Shown: in pieces, positions 10,674 to 21,344 of the stretch
Position numbering within the stretch: the stretch's first letter is position 1
Layout of the letters: the number at the start of each line of letters is the position of its first letter
From: Adiantum capillus-veneris
Lineage: Eukaryota > Streptophyta > Polypodiopsida > Polypodiales > Pteridaceae
Assembly: GCA_014529385.2 (NCBI GenBank)
Contig: CM043966.1
Location: 91,492,587-91,556,586, forward strand
Direction: 5' to 3'
DNA length: 64,000 nucleotides
The notes under the pieces: generated by a model
The model's input: only the letters and a program-made list of their open reading frames with translations
Told to the model about the DNA's origin: nothing
The model's database searches: none
Position numbers and translations under genes: made by a program

Positions 10674-13127
10674 TTATCCTTGAATGCCGATTGAAGATGA
10701 GCAAAAGGTCCACTTCTCCTTGTTGACCACCTTTGTAAACATGTCTGCAGGATTTTCACTTGTATGCACCTTTCCTAGCTTTAGTTGTCCCTCTTCCAAA
10801 AGAGTGCATATGAAGTGATATCTCACCTCAATGTGCTTTGTCCTTGAATGAAAGGCTGAGTTCTTCGCAAGATGGATAGCGCTTTGGCTATCACTGTACA
10901 AGACACAATTGTCTTGTTTGAATCCAAGCTCTTCTAAGAATCTGTGAAGCCACATAATTTCTTTGCTTGCCTCCGTCATTGCTACATACTTTGCTTCTGT
11001 GGTAGAAAGTGAAACCACTTTCTGCAGCTTTGAAGCCCAGCTTACTGCTGTGCCTCCAACCGTGAACACATAGCCAGTAGTGCTCCTTCGAGTATCTTTG
11101 TCACCTGCCATATCTGCATCAGCATACCCTTCTAGAAAAATATCAGTTCCTCCAAAATACAAAGCATTTGTTGTTGTCCCTTTTAGATACCTAAGTATCC
11201 ACTTCACAGCTTGCCAATGCTCTTTACCTGGGTTGTCCATGAACCTACTCACAACTCCCATTGCATGTGCAATGTCTGGCCTTGTCCAGACCATAACATA
11301 CATTAGAGAACCTACCGCTGCAGCATATGGAACTTTAGACATATAGGCTATCTCCTCTTGTGTCTTTGGACACATATCCTTCGTTAGTTTAAAATGACCA
11401 GCCAAAGGTGTAGAAAATGGTTTTGCATTTTGCATTGCAAACCTTTCTAGTACCTTCTTGATGTAATCTTCTTGAGATAGCTTTATTGTCTTCTTCGTCC
11501 TGTCCCTTGATATTTTCATACCAAGTATCCTCTTTGCAGCACCTAAATCTTTCATTGAAAAAGATTTGGACAGCTTCTCTTTTAGGTCTTTGATGTCCTG
11601 CATGTTAGCACTTGCAATCAACATGTCATCAACATACAACATTAGGATGATGAATTTCCCATCTCCCAAATTCTCCGTGTAGACGCAGTGATGCGAGTTG
11701 CATCTTGTGAATCCATGATCCAACATCCATCGATCAAACTTCAAGTACCATTGTCTTGATGCTTGCTTTAAACCATACAAGCTCTTCTTTAATCTGCAAA
11801 CCATTTTCTCCTTACCTTTTACTTCATACCCCTTTGGTTGAAGCATGTAAATTTCCTCCTCTAAGTCACCGTGAGGGAATGCCGTATTTACATCCATTTG
11901 CTCGAGATTTAGATCATGAGTAGCCACAAGGCTTAAGACAAGCCTAATTGAGTTCATTTTTACAACATGAGAAAATATTTCATTGAAGTCAATACCTTTC
12001 TTTTGAGAAAAACCTTTTACCACAAGCCTAGACTTGTACCTTTTCTTCCCACCTTCTTCTTCCTTTAGCTTGTACACCCATTTGTTTTGAAGTGCCCGCT
12101 TACCTTTAGGCAACTCAACCAACTCCCATGTTTGGTTGAAATGTAGTGAGTCCATCTCCACTTGCATGCTCTTCGTCCATTCTTCTTTGGATTCATGTTG
12201 CATAGCTTCTTCATATGATTCCGGCTCTCCAGAATCTGAGATCAAGAGATGGTTGAAGGAAGGAACAAACCTTTTTGGAGGTCTACTTGCTCTTGTAGAT
12301 CTTCGGGGAATAGGTTGAGGCTCCTCATTTAGTTGACGTTGTTGCACATTGTCACCGTTTGCAGTCCTTGAGTCTTCACCGTCCTCAAGATCCATGTACT
12401 CATCACCTGTTTCTTTTGTTTGTTTTCTTTCCAAGTAATCTTTGTACATATTTTGTTCGTTAAAAATTACATCCCCACTCCTTAAGATTTTACCATCTTC
12501 AGGATTCCATAGGCGATACCCAAAGTCTCCTTCTCCATAGCCAATGAAGAAACACTTTTTGGACTTTGCATCTAGCTTTGATCTTAGGCTTCTATCTATG
12601 TGCATGAAAGCCTCACACCCAAACACTTTGAGAAATGCATAATTCACCGGTTTACCTGTCCATGCCTCTTCTGGAACTCCCCCATCCAATGCCGTTGAGG
12701 GTGACCGATTGATTAAGTACACAGACGTACTTACAACTTCCGCCCAAAGCTCAAGCGGTAGGCCTGCATGTAGCCGCATGCTTCGTGCTCGTTCCATGAT
12801 TGTCCTGTTCATCCTTTCCGAAATCCCATTTTGTTGAGGTGTCCTTGGGGTTGTCTTTTGCCTCCGAATGCCATTGCTAGCACAAAAGCTTTCAAAAGCT
12901 TGGCTGCAATATTCGCCTCCATTGTCAGATCTAAGGCATTTAACCTTGGTACCTGTTTCATTCTCCACAAAGGCTTTCCACCTTTGAAATATGGAAAATA
13001 CATCGGATTTATTCTTCATGACATAAACCCATGTTTTTCTAGTCGCATCGTCTATGAATATTACATAGTACAATGAGCCACCAAGTGATGGTGTACTTGC
13101 AGGACCCCAAACATCAGAATGAACCAA
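10674..13127 (-). CDS. Copia pol: integrase core, reverse transcriptase, RNase H (817 codons open)
   Basis: A single open frame covers the catalytic core of integrase through RNase H. Near the N-terminus are the integrase residues: D in MVHSDVWGP, D in LRSDNGGEYC and E in NGISERMNRT. The usual FGCEAFMHI and GYGEGDFGYRLW region follows. Reverse transcriptase has WVYKLKEEEGG, VVKGFSQKKGIDFNEIF and the active-site LYVDDMLIA. RNase H has GYADADMAGD, STTEAKYVAM and YSDSQSAIHLAKN, and the protein ends 50 bp before the polypurine tract. The listed start is only the first Met; the true frame runs upstream through the protease and gag but is broken by frameshifts near 13130 and 13206-13282. One substitution stands out: FSHVVKM where most copia RTs have FSPVVKM. 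The enzyme core looks intact, but the element lacks its 5' half. Confidence 0.93.
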   Translation of the reverse strand: MVHSDVWGPASTPSLGGSLYYVIFIDDATRKTWVYVMKNKSDVFSIFQRWKAFVENETGTKVKCLRSDNGGEYCSQAFESFCASNGIRRQKTTPRTPQQNGISERMNRTIMERARSMRLHAGLPLELWAEVVSTSVYLINRSPSTALDGGVPEEAWTGKPVNYAFLKVFGCEAFMHIDRSLRSKLDAKSKKCFFIGYGEGDFGYRLWNPEDGKILRSGDVIFNEQNMYKDYLERKQTKETGDEYMDLEDGEDSRTANGDNVQQRQLNEEPQPIPRRSTRASRPPKRFVPSFNHLLISDSGEPESYEEAMQHESKEEWTKSMQVEMDSLHFNQTWELVELPKGKRALQNKWVYKLKEEEGGKKRYKSRLVVKGFSQKKGIDFNEIFSHVVKMNSIRLVLSLVATHDLNLEQMDVNTAFPHGDLEEEIYMLQPKGYEVKGKEKMVCRLKKSLYGLKQASRQWYLKFDRWMLDHGFTRCNSHHCVYTENLGDGKFIILMLYVDDMLIASANMQDIKDLKEKLSKSFSMKDLGAAKRILGMKISRDRTKKTIKLSQEDYIKKVLERFAMQNAKPFSTPLAGHFKLTKDMCPKTQEEIAYMSKVPYAAAVGSLMYVMVWTRPDIAHAMGVVSRFMDNPGKEHWQAVKWILRYLKGTTTNALYFGGTDIFLEGYADADMAGDKDTRRSTTGYVFTVGGTAVSWASKLQKVVSLSTTEAKYVAMTEASKEIMWLHRFLEELGFKQDNCVLYSDSQSAIHLAKNSAFHSRTKHIEVRYHFICTLLEEGQLKLGKVHTSENPADMFTKVVNKEKWTFCSSSIGIQG

Positions 13128-14065
13128 CTGGCAAGTTTTTTATTTTTTCTTTCATTTCCTGATTTTTGAAATTTTACCCTCTTTTGTTTACCATAAACGC
13201 AATCTTTACAGAACTCTAAGTCCACTTCTTTCAAAACCTGGTAGAAACTTCTTTGTTTGAAGGATTTGCATTCCTTTGGCACTCATATGCCCAAGTCGGT
13301 AGTGCCACACCGCACTGTCAACTTCTGTAGTTGCTGCACAAGCTGAAGGTTGCGTGCTAACAATACACAAGTAAAGTGTGCCGACTTTTTCACCCTTGGC
13401 AACCACCAAAGATCCCTTTGAGATCTTCCACCGTTTGTTTCCGAATGCAATGTTGTGACCTTCATCGTCCAATTGTCCTGTAGAGATCAAATTTTTGCGA
13501 AGAGAAGGAACATGCCTAACATCTTTAAGCTTCCATTCATTTCCGTTAGCAGTTTCATCATCTCACAATCTCACAAGCTTCATCATCTCACAATCTCACA
13601 ATCTCACAATGTACCTTTGCCGACAATCTCACAAGCTTCATCATCTCCCAAGTATACATACCCAAAATTACCTTTGGTGTAGTTTTGGAAATGTTGCTTG
13701 TGTGGTGTCGCATGGAATGAAGCCCCGGAATCTACTATCCAGGAATTAAACACATTGTCTAATGAGAGAATTAGAGCATCTTGCTCTACTTTACCTGCCA
13801 CATTGGCCTCCGATGTTGGCTTGTTGTCTTGAGACTCTGTCTCCTTCTTCTTCTTGGACCAGCAATCCTTCTTGACATGGCCCTTCTTGCCGCAGTTCCA
13901 ACATTCAAGAACTGACTTTGTGCGTGACTTGCTCCGCCTTGAGCGATCACGACCTTTTTGGTTTTTGAATCTCTCCTTAAGCCTTCCTCTTGTTTCCACT
14001 GATAGTGCAGCACTTGATGATTCTCCTGTGCTTCTCCTTCACATTCGTCTCCTTCACTTCCGACC
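13128..14065 (-). pseudogene. Copia gag C-terminus, protease and integrase zinc finger, frameshifted
   Basis: Upstream of the long pol frame the minus strand gives, in order: SSAALSVETRGR and the gag zinc knuckle CWNCGKKGHVKKDCW (about 13905-13860); the protease active site WIVDSGASFHATP (about 13740); and the GAG-pre-integrase segment WHYRLGHMSAKGMQIL with CKDCVYGKQKRVKF (13490-13150), which supplies the HHCC zinc finger. Frames shift at least twice, at homopolymers near 13130-13145 and around 13230-13282. Between protease and zinc finger (13555-13655) a short duplicated block of tcatcatctcacaatctcac disrupts the reading frame. Everything 5' of the zinc knuckle is missing because sequence joins directly to U3 of the 5' LTR near 14066. 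Confidence 0.85.
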
Positions 14066-14349
14066 ACCGGCCATCGGCCATTGACTACCGGCCACCGGCC
14101 AACCGACCGGTTGTTTTTCGACCACTTTCCGGACGCCGTCCGGCCATAATATTCCGGCGAAAAAAGCGTCTCGGGGGCCTCCGCCCCCAAGGCCTTTAAA
14201 GTTGCCCCTGATTCTTGTCCGTGAAAATTTTGGTTTCCGGTGAGTGATTTTCCTTCACGCACGATGGCTTCTCCTCATAATGGGGGCCTTACAAATGTGC
14301 GCTTTTACCACAGAAAATTACAAGGGTAAATCAGGCTCCATACTTAACA
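14066..14349 (-). repeat. Truncated 5' LTR of the copia element (U3 only)
   Basis: This stretch matches the right end of the 3' LTR (about 10330-10613) and ends at TTAACA next to the TGATC duplication. R, U5 and the primer-binding site are absent. The junction with gag falls in GGCC-rich repeats (ccaccggcc), a plausible site of slippage or illegitimate recombination. Exact junction uncertain by about 30 bp. Confidence 0.85.
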
Positions 14350-14375
14350 TGATCTTGCTTGATTGTGACAGTAGC

Positions 14376-15285
14376 TGTTTGCGGGTCGCCGCGACGGACG
14401 TCCATAGCATAGCTCTCAAGCATCAACATATTTATCAATACAGGGGAAGCGACTCGGATGAGGCATGGGAACTCACTAGGGTGTCAATCCTAATGAAGTG
14501 AACTCGAAGAGATGCAACTTACTAATTCTACAAGTAAATCAAATGCATTACCGCCAAGTAATCTGCCCATGTCCTCCTACACCGTTCTTCAGTCATCACG
14601 TCCGTTTACCATGCAAATCATATCGAAATCGCACGAAACTTGAAGGGAAGCTACAGGGGATTATTGAGAACATATTCTATCACTGTCACAGCATTCTGGA
14701 GAGGTACAATGATCGCGATCATTTGTCCCAAAGTCAGCAAAAACAGCGAACAGGTGATCCTAATGGGTCGTTTTAAGGTCCCTAAAGCCCCTCCTAGGGT
14801 CAAAACAACATAAAACACGCATATAGACACTCAAAAAAGCGATTTAAGGCCTCAAACTCGTAGTTGAAAACCTACACCGAATCTTGAATGATTACACTTG
14901 AATGAAAGAGCAAGAGGAGAGGAACACAATGCAATAATCAAATCTGAATTTGGATTATCGTAGCCGCAATGGCGAAGATTACAAGTTTGAACAAGAAGGA
15001 GCTCTCAAATGTATGCTGTCTTCTCAGTTCTCCATTAAAAGATCCTTTTTCCACTTACAAAAAATGACTTTTATAGATTAGGTCTTTACAAAATGGCTTG
15101 TCCCGTCATAAGCTCCCAAACCTCTAACTGGCTCTCTAATATACAATTGATCCCATAAGAATAATCATACATCCTTGACAATTTCCCGACTTAGAGATGC
15201 TTCTTTACAAAAGAATTTTACAATGGTTTCTCAAAAAAATATGGTCCTTCTGGCAACGGTCGCTTGTTGCTTCATCCGCCAAACA
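14376..15285 (-). repeat. 3' LTR of the giant element
   Basis: About 910 bp, collinear with 48871-49783 with scattered substitutions and small indels. It begins TGTTTGCGGGTC and ends CCGCCAAACA. It carries a GATCGCGATC motif (about 14703-14721) related to the palindromes found in the element interior, and a probable TATA box (TATAAAA on the minus strand at 15069-15075). Confidence 0.93.
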
Positions 15286-15299
15286 CTCCTCCCTTCCTT
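15286..15299 (-). other. Polypurine tract of the giant element
   Basis: On the minus strand AAGGAAGGGAGGAG immediately precedes the 3' LTR start TGTTTGG. Fourteen uninterrupted purines are what plus-strand priming needs. It fixes the LTR edge and the orientation, and lies 24 bp after the stop of the 3' ORF. Confidence 0.88.
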
Positions 15300-15323
15300 A
15301 TCCTTACACACCCTCGTGCATGT

Positions 15324-18197
15324 TCAATGCTTTGGCCGTTGATGTGGGTCTAATGAAGCGAGTGTCGCTAAAAAACTTCTTGTTCGCAGGACGGCTTCGA
15401 GGGCTTCTTGATGCTGTTTGAATGGATTTTCAGATAAGGCGTGTTGGTATGCTACGTACCTTGCCTTGAGGTCCTTCGCCATGGGATGGAAAATCCTTGA
15501 ATCCATTTCGAAGAATCCTGTGACGAAGGCCTCTTCAAATGTCTGAAAGTAGTGTGAGGTCAGGTACATTAGCCTGGAGTACATGGCCATCAAGATGTGT
15601 CGTGGCGGTGAATCCTGTAGATTCCAGCAGATGCCTTTGTGTCCTTCCAAGAACAGATTCCACGGATGATCGTTGCCTTCAGTGTCTTTAAACACCTGGA
15701 TGCAGGTGACGATCATCCGGGCTATCTTTACTAACATTTGGCACGCCAAATCGAAGACATCCCGCAGCAATGTGACTGTTGAATTCAATGTGCTGACCAT
15801 GTAGGCCACCGTAGGGGTTGCTGCGCTGTCAGAACCAGGTAATTTAGCTTGTGCGGCCTTGACCCCTTCCATGTGGTGAAATCTTTCCAAGTGCGTCTTC
15901 GAGGGACTGGGCAGAATGTAGGATCTATTTGTATATGTTGAGGAGCGTTGTGGTAATTTGCTAGATCTTGTGTTCTTCCACTATGAGTGCAATGCCTTCG
16001 TAACCCCCTTCTTTGTTTCGTGGAAAGGCTGGCCGCATCTTTTCTTTCCACAAAATTGCTTCATGGCATAGCAAAGGAAACGGGAGGTACTCATGGCCAA
16101 ATCCTTCCACCTGCTCTTCTGGTTGTAAGTATGCCAGGGCTGCTGACTCTAGTATCTTCTTTTCATAGAGCATGTACTCCTTGGTTGGCCCCTCTGGCAT
16201 GTCCTGAATGCTCTCATTGAGTTCATCTCTTATATCCAGATCGGGCCCTTCAAATTCCTGCTCCTATTGCCCTTGGTGTGATGTTCCAAGCAAATCTGGC
16301 GCTTGTTGTCCGAGCAGCAGTTGTGGTTGAGTCTGGGCTTTGTCTGCTTTGATTTGCTGTTGAAAAAGCAAATCTTCTTTTTCCTTTAGCAGCGTGTCAC
16401 CGATCTGCTTCTGAATCTGTAGTTCAGTGCTTGCTTGCTTGCTGCTCCATTTCTTTTAACTTTAGCTCATTTGCTGCCGTTTGGGTCACCATTCCTAATA
16501 CGAGCAGCTGCCTTTGAAGCTTTTCTTGCTCTAGTTCTTCTTTTAATGCCGCTATAGTGTTCACTGCTGTGGCATTGTCAGATGTGGAGACCAATGCCCC
16601 AGCGGGTTCCTGATTCGCCATTAAAGTCGTCAGAGTGCCCTTGATAGTACTGTAGGAACTGCTAAGTCTTTGGAATCTTGCACTCTCGTAGGCAAGATGC
16701 TCCGTTGCTTTCTGGACCCTTGCCGTCAGCTCTTGGCACTCCTTCTCTTTGGAGGTCAAGTCTGCCCTGACGTCCACCAAGTCTTTGATCAGAGTCTGAG
16801 CCTGCTGTCGCTCAAGGTCTCTTTCCTCCGTTGTGCGTTCTAGTTGCGTCCTCAGGCTCTCTAACTCTTCTTGCCCAGATGTTTGCTTTTGTTGGGCTTC
16901 CTGTACCTGCCTTTCCTTTTCACTTAGCACCACATGCTGACACTGGAATTGCCGTTCTAATTCCCGTAGAGTTTGCTTGTAATCAAAACCAGCCACTTCC
17001 TGGCAAGCTTCGTGGTATCCGATGGATTTTGTAGGTGGTATAAATTCCTTTTGCGAGGTTGAAGGGGGAGGAGTTGGCTGTTTTTTGTTCGATGGAGAAG
17101 GGGGAGGAGGAGGAGATTTTGGTGATGGAGGAGGCGATTTTCTAGGCGAGGGAGCAGGTGATTTGGGCGAGGGAGGAGGTGGACTTGATTCTTCTCATAC
17201 ATGTCTCTTCTTGGAAGTCTCTTCCCCTTGTTGCGAAGCAGATGCTTCCACTTTTCTTTTCTTTACAATCTTGATTATTCTTTGGCGGGTGAGATCTGCC
17301 GCCCGTCGCGCTTCTAGATTCCTCTCTCTTTGGATCTTCTTAAGCTGATCCGCCTGATTTGTCTCATCAGCCGCATCTTTCTCCTTCGTTCCTTCAGTGG
17401 ATTGCGAAGAAATGTCCACTTCCGAAGCCTTCTGTTCTGCTTCTAACCTTTGCTTCTCAGCCCGTAGGCGAGTTGCATTTTCTATCGTTTCTTGCCTTTC
17501 CCTTTCGAATCTTCTTTTTTGTGCCTGTTGTGTTGCAGTCTCTCGAGCCTGTCTGTCAGCCCGTAATTTGGTTCGTCTTTCCTCGACTCTTTTTTGAGCT
17601 TCCACATATGCTTTTTGCAGGTATGACTGCGGTACTGCACTTCTCTCCCCTCTTTTTCTCTCGAGCGGCTTTGTTGAATCTTCCTCCTCGCTTTCCTCAA
17701 ACTCTGAGGGCCCTTTGTCTTTAGAATCTTGAGACTTTCCTTCATCATCTGTCTCCGTTTTTTCTTCGTCACTCGAACTTTTATTGGTGGCCTTTGCTGA
17801 GCGCGATGACGTCGCGCCGGGGGTCGTCCTTACGGAGTGAGCAACTAGCTTGGATTTCTGGATCAGGGTCGTCTGAGAGCTGGCAGCTGACAAATCTTCA
17901 ATCATTCCCAACGCCTAGTATGCTATTCTGGTTAGCATCGGCCCTGTGTTCATGTAGCTTTTGTTTTTTGCAGAGCTTTTCAAATTTGCTTCAATCAGAT
18001 TGTCCAAAATGTAGGAACCGTAGTTGCATCGAATGGTTCTATTTTCTGCCGTCGCTAGAGCCATGACTACGGCAATGTGTAGGATTGGCTCGGTGTAGCA
18101 AGGAGGCTTTAACACATGTTTAAGAATTTTGGGAAAAATGCACAATTTTGGGACAAATCTTTGTGAACCAAGCTCTTGAGTGAAGGTTACAACATAC
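15324..18197 (-). pseudogene. Giant-element 3' ORF, C-terminal part: coiled-coil protein of unknown function
   Basis: From 18197 down to 15324 the minus strand is almost continuously coding-like in blocks separated by single stops or frame changes. In order they are: a hydrophobic segment with FPKILKHVLKPPCYTEP and HIAVVMALATAENRT; a Ser/Glu/Asp-rich linker; a long Arg/Glu/Ala-rich probable coiled coil (about 17650-17230, e.g. RRTKLRADRQARETATQQ); a stop at about 17195; a proline-rich stretch (PPPSPKSPAPSPRKSPPP, about 17180-17050); a second coiled coil (16996-16424); and a C-terminal domain (about 16200-15324) ending in SLDPHQRPKH. Being in sense after pol, it occupies the place of the extra 3' ORF known in Athila and some Tat elements. 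I do not recognise a specific family or see a signal peptide or membrane anchor. Its N-terminal part lies beyond the 7-kb block. Confidence 0.6.
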
Positions 18198-18199
18198 TA

Positions 18200-18345
18200 G
18201 GTTGCACTCTTATCAACTATTAGTGTGAAGTTCTAGAGTGAATTTGCATTGTGTTGGGTTGCATTGTTGTCGGACATTAGTGTCAATTTCTAGAGCAAAT
18301 GTTGCATTATTGTCAACAATTGGGTGTCAAGTTCTACTAAGACTC
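18200..18345. repeat. Three degenerate ~55-65-bp tandem repeats
   Basis: Copies share the pattern gttgcat..ttgtcaac.att.gtgtcaagttctag and begin near 18210, 18268 and 18313. They are too diverged for exact borders. Confidence 0.55.
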
Positions 18346-20549
18346 AAAGAAGTTGCCTTGTGGTAGGGTTGAAGAGTGTACAGATAACTTGTTGAAACTT
18401 TGATGTTTAAATTGGGATAAAAAATATACAAAGAACTTGGGAAACATTGATGCCTAACCTAGATTTGCCTTGCTCTATAAATAGAAGTAGAACTTGAAGA
18501 AACTTTGAGGGCAGCCTTGGATGGTGGGGGCTACCATGTTCTTTGGAAGCCTGAATTAGTTGTCTTACAAAACTCAATTTTGGAATGTGGTAGTTCATGA
18601 TAGAGAAAGAATTTCTATTTTATGTCGCACAATGAAAGAATATGGATTTTTTTATTTTTAGGGTCCAAGGCATGATTTTACTCAAGATGAAAACTAAAAC
18701 TTGAGTTGGCTAGAATACTCACTACAACAATAAACAACCCAAAAACAAAAAGTAAGTTGCATGTACAAATTGACAAGAGGTTGCAGACACTTGTCGGTAG
18801 GAAAGAGCATACTTTCTCTCACCCTTTTCTATATTAGCCTATCTTGTTGGGAGAGGCCACATATTGGCAATTGATCCCCATCATCTCCGAGGCTATGTAA
18901 CCCAATAACACCTACTTAGTTATGTGATTCTGCCGACAAAAAAATTTAAACAAAAAAAATTACATCAATACTCTGCTCACAAAAAGCCACAGTCTCTACT
19001 TACAACCGACAGTGATGTATCAAATTCCAAACAAAACGACCAAATACAAAACAAGACCAAAAATCACCAAGAGGATGCCACTGAATCCATCGTACTGCCA
19101 CCCCGACACAGGGGCATTCTCAAGATGAAAACACCAATGGATACAATAGATTCCGACAGTACCAAACATCATACCAAGAGAAGAGCAAAATTTGCAATAG
19201 AGCAAAGTCCAGAGCCTCCATCACCTTGCAATAGTAATCCAAAGAAGAGTTCAAGCAAGACACCAAAAAAGGCACATGAGTGGCCGCCACAGGATGGAAC
19301 CTCCAAGCATGTTCAAGACGGACCTACACGGAGCCACCATGCTACCAAAGGATGCCACCCTTTAGCAGCATGCCACAACAGAGCCGATGCCAACCACAAT
19401 TCTCACCACATCCGTTGACGAAGGGATCATGACGTCAAAGGTGGGCCAAGAACCATACACCTCGCCAGCGGCTACCACGACATAACCAATTGCTCCACCG
19501 TTCGCAATTGTTTCCCTAGGCACGAATCAACACTGAAAATAGATTTCATTGATGCTCTTTGGAGAAGTGGTTTCCACTTGTTCCAAAAAACAAGGAGCCG
19601 ACAAAGGAAGAAAGGAAACAGAGAGTGTGGAGCCGCTTGATTGCTCACTTCTACGACCACTGGTCCCCCATCTACCTTCTTCACCAAGAAAGATTTGAAC
19701 CTCAACTTGCTGCAGTGCTAGCTTTAAGCCTCACCACTCCCTAGCCTTGCATGCTATAGGGCATCAATGCTTCTTGCTCCGGCAAACCCTAAAACAACTT
19801 AAATTCATGTTGAGCTAAAACTTTTTTTGATCAATTCTCACACATAAAAAAGGTCAAGCTATAATTCAAGCCATAAAGAACCACCTAGAGCCTACAAGGC
19901 TCGAGCTCTAGTTTGAGCCTTGAGGTACCACCTAGAGCTTGCAAGGCTTGAGCTCTAGTTCGAGCCTCCCAAGTATTCATATTATTCATGAACTAATACC
20001 ATCGAGGTTAACAACAATATTAGAAACCTCGTCAAATTGAGGCCAAGTTTAGATGAGGCACTCGAAGATCTTTTAGATCTACGGTGGGCTGTGGCACATT
20101 CATTGGGCAAAAAAAAAGGCGTACGTTTTTGGGCCCACCAAGAGCTAGGCGATAGCCCTCCGGCCATGCGCTATGTTCACAAGATGCAAAAGGAAAACTT
20201 TAAGCTAATTTAATGCTCAGGCCGGCAATTAATTGGAATTTGAGGAGTTATTAAGGCTTTACCTCGCAGTGTCATCATCCATGTTCAACTTTGGTTCCGC
20301 AAATCGAGTTGCAAAGAGATCAGCAATGCGTCTTTACTGAGGGGCGCTACAATCGAGATCGTTTAAACCTAGTAATAACAGCAACGTCAGTTTTAAAATG
20401 TAATAGAGGTCCGTCAAATTTGAATTTGCTCTGTCAACAAACTACAAAACAACATTAGTTTTGAAATTCAAAACTAACGGCGACTAACGATGGATAAGAC
20501 AGCAGAAGATGCGTTGATTTCCAAAGCTTGGCAGTGCCGTTTTAGCCCA

Positions 20550-20845
20550 TAGTTTTCTGCTGAATGTCGCCCTTACCATAAGTTGTAGTGGTAGGGATGA
20601 AGGTCGCCTTGCCTCTGTCATGAGTTGTAGTAGGGGGCCTCTTGCTCTATCACAAACTATAGCAAGAACCGCTTGGTATATCATGAGCTGCAGTAGTAGT
20701 CAAAGGTCGACTTGCCTCTATCATGAACTACCATGAATTGCAGCAAGAACCAAGGTTGTCTGCCTCCTGTCAAAAACGGCAACAGCTGGAGCCGAAGGCC
20801 GTCTTGCCTCTATCAGAAACTGCAGCAGGAGCCGAAGGTCTAAAA
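20550..20845. repeat. Minisatellite-like ~60-bp degenerate repeats
   Basis: A block like cttgcctctatcatgaactgcagcaagaaccgaaggtcg recurs about five times (near 20605, 20640, 20705, 20755 and 20805), each time with tatcat/atcaga...ctgcag/ttgtag and a following gaaggtc or ggcctc. It creates spurious minus frames. Confidence 0.6.
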
Positions 20846-21309
20846 GCATGAATGCAACTCGCTTCTTCTCCCATGCAGAACCTGGGGGGTTGTTGATGCC
20901 GCTTCGTAAGTATCTTTGTAACGTTCTATTTGTTTGTGAGCCGCGCCTTTGCAAGGAGCTTTGCATTATCTCTTTTGTGAGAGTATATATATCTTCTACA
21001 GATTGTGCTCCTACCCACAAGTGATATGTGTGGTGTGCAGGACCAACACTTCCCTTGCAATTGTCATTCAAAATCACCATGTCCTGCAACGGTATTAGCA
21101 CTTTTCACTATCTTTACTCAAGATGCCACACTCTAATTTTTTGCTCTCTTATTACACTTGCTCAAAGAGCCTAGCCAAGCTTAGCCAAGAGCAAAGCTAG
21201 TCCCAGTTCCTAGTCATATATCACGCTAAACTGAAGGTGCACAAAAGCATGATGTGATCAGGGACTAAGTTGTTGCTAAGTTTTATATAAATGTCTTGTT
21301 GCAAGATTC

Positions 21310-21312
<3 letters not shown>

Positions 21313-21342
<30 letters not shown>
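21313..21342. repeat. (TC)n microsatellite
   Basis: About 15 TC units, directly preceding the palindrome-bearing repeat array. Confidence 0.9.

Positions 21343-21344
<2 letters not shown>

Larger units (their letters stand above)
9839..14349 (-). mobile_element. Defective Ty1/copia LTR retrotransposon with target duplication
   Basis: The 4.5-kb element is bounded by TGTTAGG... on the left and ...CTTAACA on the right, and by a perfect 5-bp target-site duplication TGATC (9834-9838 and 14350-14354). It lies on the minus strand: polypurine tract and 3' LTR are at the left, and the shortened 5' LTR is at the right. Domain order (gag zinc knuckle, protease, integrase, reverse transcriptase, RNase H) is that of Ty1/copia, and the motifs look like the Tork/Tnt1-type branch. 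The 5' LTR keeps only about 280 bp of U3, and the rest of the LTR, the primer-binding site and most of gag are deleted. It therefore could not start a normal replication cycle by itself. The two LTR parts are nearly identical by eye apart from a short indel, so the insertion is fairly young. Confidence 0.93.

Noticed and set aside
17022-17348. Gly-rich plus frame (GGGGGDFGDGGG)
   Set aside because: It is the antisense shadow of the proline-rich hinge in the minus-strand 3' ORF.
18720-18730. CACTACAACAA resembling a CACTA-transposon terminus
   Set aside because: No inverted partner with a matching 3-bp duplication was found; a similar TTCTTGTAGTG near 3350 lies outside the giant element and cannot pair with it.
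18924-19418. 164-codon plus frame rich in Lys, Ser and Pro
   Set aside because: Lies in the repeat-only block, has no recognisable domain, and downstream frames are closed; could be chance.
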